Below, piece after piece: positions 59,813 to 64,000 of a stretch of DNA of 64,000 nt. Source of the DNA: Plotosus lineatus (taxonomy: Eukaryota; Chordata; Actinopteri; Siluriformes; Plotosidae); contig CM045729.1 in NCBI GenBank assembly GCA_024760905.1, forward strand, positions 1,020,001 to 1,084,000, written 5' to 3'. Numbering within the stretch: the stretch's first letter is position 1; the number at the start of each line of letters is the position of its first letter. A program made the translations under genes and the position numbers. The notes under the pieces were generated by a model. That model searched no databases. It worked only from the letters and a program-made list of their open reading frames with translations, and was not told the origin of the DNA.

Positions 59813-62800
59813 ATTTACAGTAAAGATTTATGTGCATCAGAGAGGGATCGGGTGATCCTGGCACAGTCAGGCTGGTTAGGCTCATCATCAGTGCAGGGCC
59901 CTCACCCTCTCCACACGCAGTCCAGACAGCGAATGGGACTTCTCCCAGGAAGCACTGCCTAGTCAAACCCACCAAGAACTTTCCAGAGAATATGGAGACT
60001 CCCCAACACTGCAGTCTTCTGCATTGCCCAGACTCTCAGAATGCCTATGCTCCCGGTAGCAAACCCAGGCACACTCTTGATCTGTGTTAATAGATCAGGA
60101 GGTACCAAACCGAGGGCACCGAGAACAATGGGGAGTTGGACGACTTTGTACTTTAGATACAAGTGAGACATTTCAAAGGCAAGGCCCGCATATTTTGCAT
60201 GCTTGTCCTGAATCTTGTCAATTACATTGCTGTCAAAATGGGACAGAAAATTCAATAATATTAATAATTCCATTGGATTTATCAAAAAGGACAAGATCAG
60301 GGTTGTTGGCTTCAATTCTCCTCAGGCTGTATATGGGCCGATTCTAAAGAAGCTTGAAATTATCATTTTCCATGACACCCTGGACATGATCAGGGTAGTA
60401 CCATGGATGGACCTCTGAGTCAAAACCACACGCATGATGGAGACAATAATAAAAGGAACGTGCCATGCCATCATGTCTTTTCAAATAAAACATTTGTTCC
60501 AAAACATGACAACCACTGACAAGGTGTTGACAGTTTCACTAAATTCACTACACAAATGACATTTGGGATTTACATTTTCCCGTATAATATTACGTTAATG
60601 ATTGCGTGTTAGACGTGACTGGTCCTGAGCAGCAAAAAAAAAAAAAAAAAAAGCCCTCAGTTTCACTTTTCAGACCAGCTGACTTCATTTAGGCAAAGGA
60701 GTCCGAAGGATTACTGTTCTGCCCAACGTATTGCACATAAACACAATGTAGTGGTTTTCCAGACAGTTTTTCCTTGAAATGACGACTCTGAGCAGATTTT
60801 ATGAAAGACTTCTCCTGGTTGACACACATAGATGTACCGTCCAGCAGTACTTCGCCATCGACAAAATCAACATTGACGTTGAGTTCTGTCTAGCAGCCTT
60901 AGCGCGTTTAAGATAACTATGGAAGTCCTTGCTTTCATCGTGAGTCTTGATATGTTTCGTAAGAGGATCATCAGATAAATAAATATGTACAAAAGTACAC
61001 AATAAAATACGATCATGAAGTGCCTCCACATTAATCAAACCTTGTCCCCCAGAATTGATTGATAAATATAAACGATCAATAGAGGAATGAGGGTGGTGAG
61101 CTCGGTTGTCAGACATGATCCTTCTTGTAAGGCGATCAAGACCCATAATGTCGTCCTTTGTCCATTCAACAACACCAAAAAAGTAAGAAAGGACAGGCAC
61201 TGCATAAGTATTTGTGGCTTTGACCTTGTTTCTAGAATTTAGCTCCAAACTCCAGATCTTTTTTAGACGAGATTTGTACTCTGCCTGAAGTTTGTCTTTT
61301 ATTTGGGCATTCTGGAGCTTGTCTCAAACTTGCATCCCCAAATAGGTGTACGATTGGCCTTCCACGAGATGCTCAATCAGTCCTCCTCCATGTAACTCAA
61401 CTGATCCATCATTGATTGCCTTTCCACATTTTAAATGAAGAGTGTTACATTATTCAAGTCCAAAAGTCATACCAATATCTTATGAAAAGGACTCAACAAG
61501 GAGAATTTGTTTCTTCAAGTTGGAATCTCCTTTGGCAATCAGATCGATGTCATCCATGTAAAGGAGATGAGTAAGAGGTGTTGGGGATCTGTGCTGTGGA
61601 GGTCCTGGATGATAACCTTCCTCGTTATTGAGCAAAAACCTCAAGGGATTAAGTGACAAACAAAAAAGCAGAGGACTAAAAGAATTCCCCTGGAATATTC
61701 TTCTCTTAATTGAAATAGGTTCTGAAGTCTTAACCTGACCCTGCGAGTACATCTCAAGCTGAGTTGACCAGCAACTCATTAAAGACTTGAGTAAATGGAG
61801 TGATTGCTCAGGTAGGCCAACACATTGCAAAGACTTCAGAATCCATTCAGGAGGGACAGATTCGTATATTTTTTTGTAGTCAATCCAGCACATTGAGAGG
61901 TTGCGGTGGTAAGTTTTAGCCTCTTCAAGTATCATTTTCTGGACCAATTACTGATCCTTGCATCCCCAACATCCCTTTCTGGCTCCCTTTTGCTCCGGGT
62001 AAATAATTTCATTGGAGGAGCAATAGGATGACACAAGATTTGTCAAACACCCTGTAAAGATTTTGTACATAGTATTCAGGCAGGTAATAGGGCAGTCATT
62101 TTTAGGATCTTTCAAGTCTCCTTTCTTTGGGAGGAGTATTGTGCAGCCTTTACAGAACCAAGGAGGGCATATCCTGTGTCCATCAAAGAGTTAAAACAAG
62201 TGAGCAGATGTGGTTAGACACAGGGGAACAGTTTCCAAAACCGATTTTGAATGCCGTCAGGTCCTGGAGCTGTGTTAGATTTGGACATTTTTATTGTTTT
62301 CTTCAGGCATTCTGAAGTGAGATACAGCAATGGTGAATTAATGTTTTCTGACGTGGCTTTGCTTTATTCTTCTATCCATGGTTCCTCAAGGTTACAGTTG
62401 CCGGGTATGGACCACAACTGTGACCAAAGCCTCTCACTGGATTCCATGGGTGGTCTCTGGTCGTCATGACTTGTAGGTGTATATAGTTGCCTGTAAAATT
62501 GTGTTTCATTGGATTTAAATATTTTGTTTTGTCTAATGAATTTATTGTTCTTTTCCCATTTTCTTTTTCTCTCTGTCCAGATCTTAACCTTTGCCTTAAA
62601 GGAATCAAGTATTTGAAGGAGCATTTTTCCCTCAGTTGTCTGTATTTTGCCTTTAAATTTCTCCAAATTGTCTTTTGTCTTCTTGACATTGACTTGGCAA
62701 ACATGCAACAATTAATATCATGCAGGGAACACGCTGCATCAAGAGTTACAGAAATGATTTAATTTAATTTATCAATTTCATTTTGTGGAAAAGATTTTAT

Positions 62801-63480
62801 TGTAATTTTAAGTGGCTTCCTTTTGTCAATTGGTAAATCTAAAATTTCTATTTTGTAACGGTTAAACAACACAGAAATATGATCATCATGAACTGAAGAT
62901 GTGGAAAAGTCATTGATCAAATCAGAAAGTGGAAAGCCAGGGGAATTTTCATTGTTGCCGTCAGGTGGGCTAACTTCATTGGGAGGAGGGCATAGAAGGA
63001 CGCAGGCATTCATCTGCAATTTAGGGTCTGCCTCAATCCAAACGTTGGATTCTTGAGAAGGTACCTGACCACTTGCAGGGAAATTATCGCATGGCGCATG
63101 TAGATCTTTAATTGCCGGAGTTGATCTCGCACATTGTGTTGGGTCAGGTAAGCATACAAAGGATTGGCATTGTCCCAATGTTGCTTTAGCGACTTGCCAT
63201 TGATACATGGATTTTCAGGCCAACCAGTCACCTTCGCACACTCAAGTAGTGTGGATTTTAGATGGTTCGTCGAGGATATTCGTGGACTGGTTCTTTGCCA
63301 CCCCCTGGGGCAAGTCCCATTTCCAGTTTGGCAGGTTTGATTACTGGAGGGAGGCTGACTGGGCTGCGGAAGTGAAAGATTTTTTTTTTCTCCGTTCAGT
63401 AACCCAGTAGTAAACCAGCTTCGAGGGGTCAGCACTAACTGGGTGATGTACGTTTAGTTCAGGAAAAATCCCCTATCAGG
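59813..63480 (-). mobile_element. Dong/R4 (Rex6)-like LINE with restriction-like endonuclease, copy 1
   Basis: Minus strand. N-terminal region at 63435-62700 (LLECAKVTGWPENPCINGKS, QHWDNANPLYAYLTQHNVRD). RT start KSNTAPGPDGIQNRFWKL (about 62300-62250), CWIDYKKIYESVPPEWILKS (about 61870), RRIFQGNSFSPLLFCLSLNP (about 61690), THLLYMDDIDLIAKGDSN (catalytic YMDD, about 61550), KATNTYAVPVLSYFFGVVEW, RAHHPHSSIDRLYLSINSGG (about 61100). A zinc-knuckle-like CHLCSEFSETVN follows (about 60545), then the endonuclease: NNPDLVLFDKSNGI, EFSVPFDSNVIDKIQDKHAK, VVQLPIVLGALGLVPP (60320-60080). An endonuclease at the C-terminus, instead of an N-terminal APE, defines the R2/R4 group. Frameshifts and stops make it inactive. 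Both ends lie at ATT arrays. Confidence 0.83.
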
Positions 63481-63483
63481 CCC

Positions 63484-63536
<53 letters not shown>

Positions 63537-63538
63537 GC

Positions 63539-63575
<37 letters not shown>
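63484..63575. repeat. (ATT)n array between two LINE copies
   Basis: ATT units with one GCT break (about 63536). Separates the 5' end of LINE copy 1 from the 3' end of copy 2. Confidence 0.95.
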
Positions 63576-64000
63576 TACAGTAAGGTTTATATGCAGCAGA
63601 GAGGGATCGATTGATCCTGGCACATTCAGCCTGGTTAGGCTCATCATCAGCTCAGGGCCCTCACCCTCTCCACACGCAGCCCAGACAGCGAATGGGACTT
63701 CTCCCAGGAAGCACTGCCTAGTCAAACCCACCAAGAACTTTCCAGAAAATATGGAGACTCCCCAACACTGCAACCTTCTGCATTGCCCAGACTGTCAGAA
63801 TGGCTGTGTTCCCGGTAGCAAATCCAGGCACACTCTTGATCTGTGTTAATAGATCAGGAGGTACCAAACCGAGGGCGCCAAGAACAATGGGGAGTCAGAC
63901 GACTTTGTACTTTGGATACAAGCAAGACATTTCAAAGGCAAGGTCTGCATATTTTGCATGCTTCTCCTGAATCTTGTCAATCACATTGTTGTCAATAGGG
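63576..64000 (-). mobile_element. Dong/R4 (Rex6)-like LINE, copy 2 (3' end, runs off the window)
   Basis: About 95% similar by eye to 59813-60240 in the same orientation, starting at the same 3' nucleotide (TTTACAGTAA next to ATT). Encodes the end of the restriction-like endonuclease domain and the 3' UTR. Continues beyond 64000. Confidence 0.85.

Overview
The window looks like repeat-saturated intergenic DNA from a ray-finned fish, probably an ostariophysan such as a catfish. That placement is an inference from the mix of repeats: Rex1 with a long 3' UTR, RTE LINEs of the 'craniofacial development protein 2-like' type, tRNA-derived SINEs, Tc1 and Harbinger transposons, a Penelope-like element and very long (TA)n, (GA)n and (CA)n tracts. 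I found no host protein-coding gene, tRNA gene or rRNA gene that I could defend. Almost every recognisable reading frame is a transposable-element protein, usually broken.

Layout. 1-3.7 kb: microsatellites, then a Ty3/gypsy remnant (one LTR plus a decayed pol). 3.8-6.85 kb: RTE copy A (-). 6.98-8.71 kb: a Penelope-like element (PLE, -) with a GIY-YIG endonuclease frame, a candidate hammerhead ribozyme and a perfect 52-bp palindrome. 8.8-12.7 kb: a PIF/Harbinger transposon with two convergent genes, interrupted by a SINE. 13.0-14.4 kb: a hAT relic inside a minisatellite. 15.4-16.9 kb: a Tc1 relic. 17.6-19.0 kb: a related LTR and a SINE. 19.45-27.3 kb: a Rex1 element (-) invaded by a twin-primed LINE (14-bp target duplication) and by RTE copy B (17-bp duplication). 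The LINE itself carries two SINEs, an RTE fragment and an LTR. 27.6-30.5 kb: SINEs and about 490 bp of (TA)n. 30.7-33.75 kb: RTE copy C (-). 33.9-34.7 kb: Tc1 relic. 35.9-40.5 kb: a LINE split by a second, L2-like LINE. 41.1-45.05 kb: two inverted copies of another LINE family. 45.2-48.3 kb: RTE copy D (-). 49.16-52.31 kb: RTE copy F (+), full length with a 17-bp target duplication and only four frame breaks. 52.4-58.7 kb: RTE fragments, a duplicated repeat module, a LINE fragment with a C-terminal zinc finger, and a nearly complete Tc1. 59.2-64 kb: two head-to-tail Dong/R4 (Rex6)-like LINEs lying in (ATT)n arrays, with an LTR in one array.

How the parts work together. The RTE LINE is the likely engine for a SINE family here: the SINE body reproduces part of the RTE 5' UTR fused to the RTE 3' terminus, as in mammalian Bov-tA/BovB. 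The PLE is the most unusual item. Its 3' repeat carries all conserved hammerhead core nucleotides on the minus strand, and its 5' repeat starts at exactly the predicted cleavage nucleotide. The locus reads as layered insertions, and several layers can be ordered from target-site duplications.
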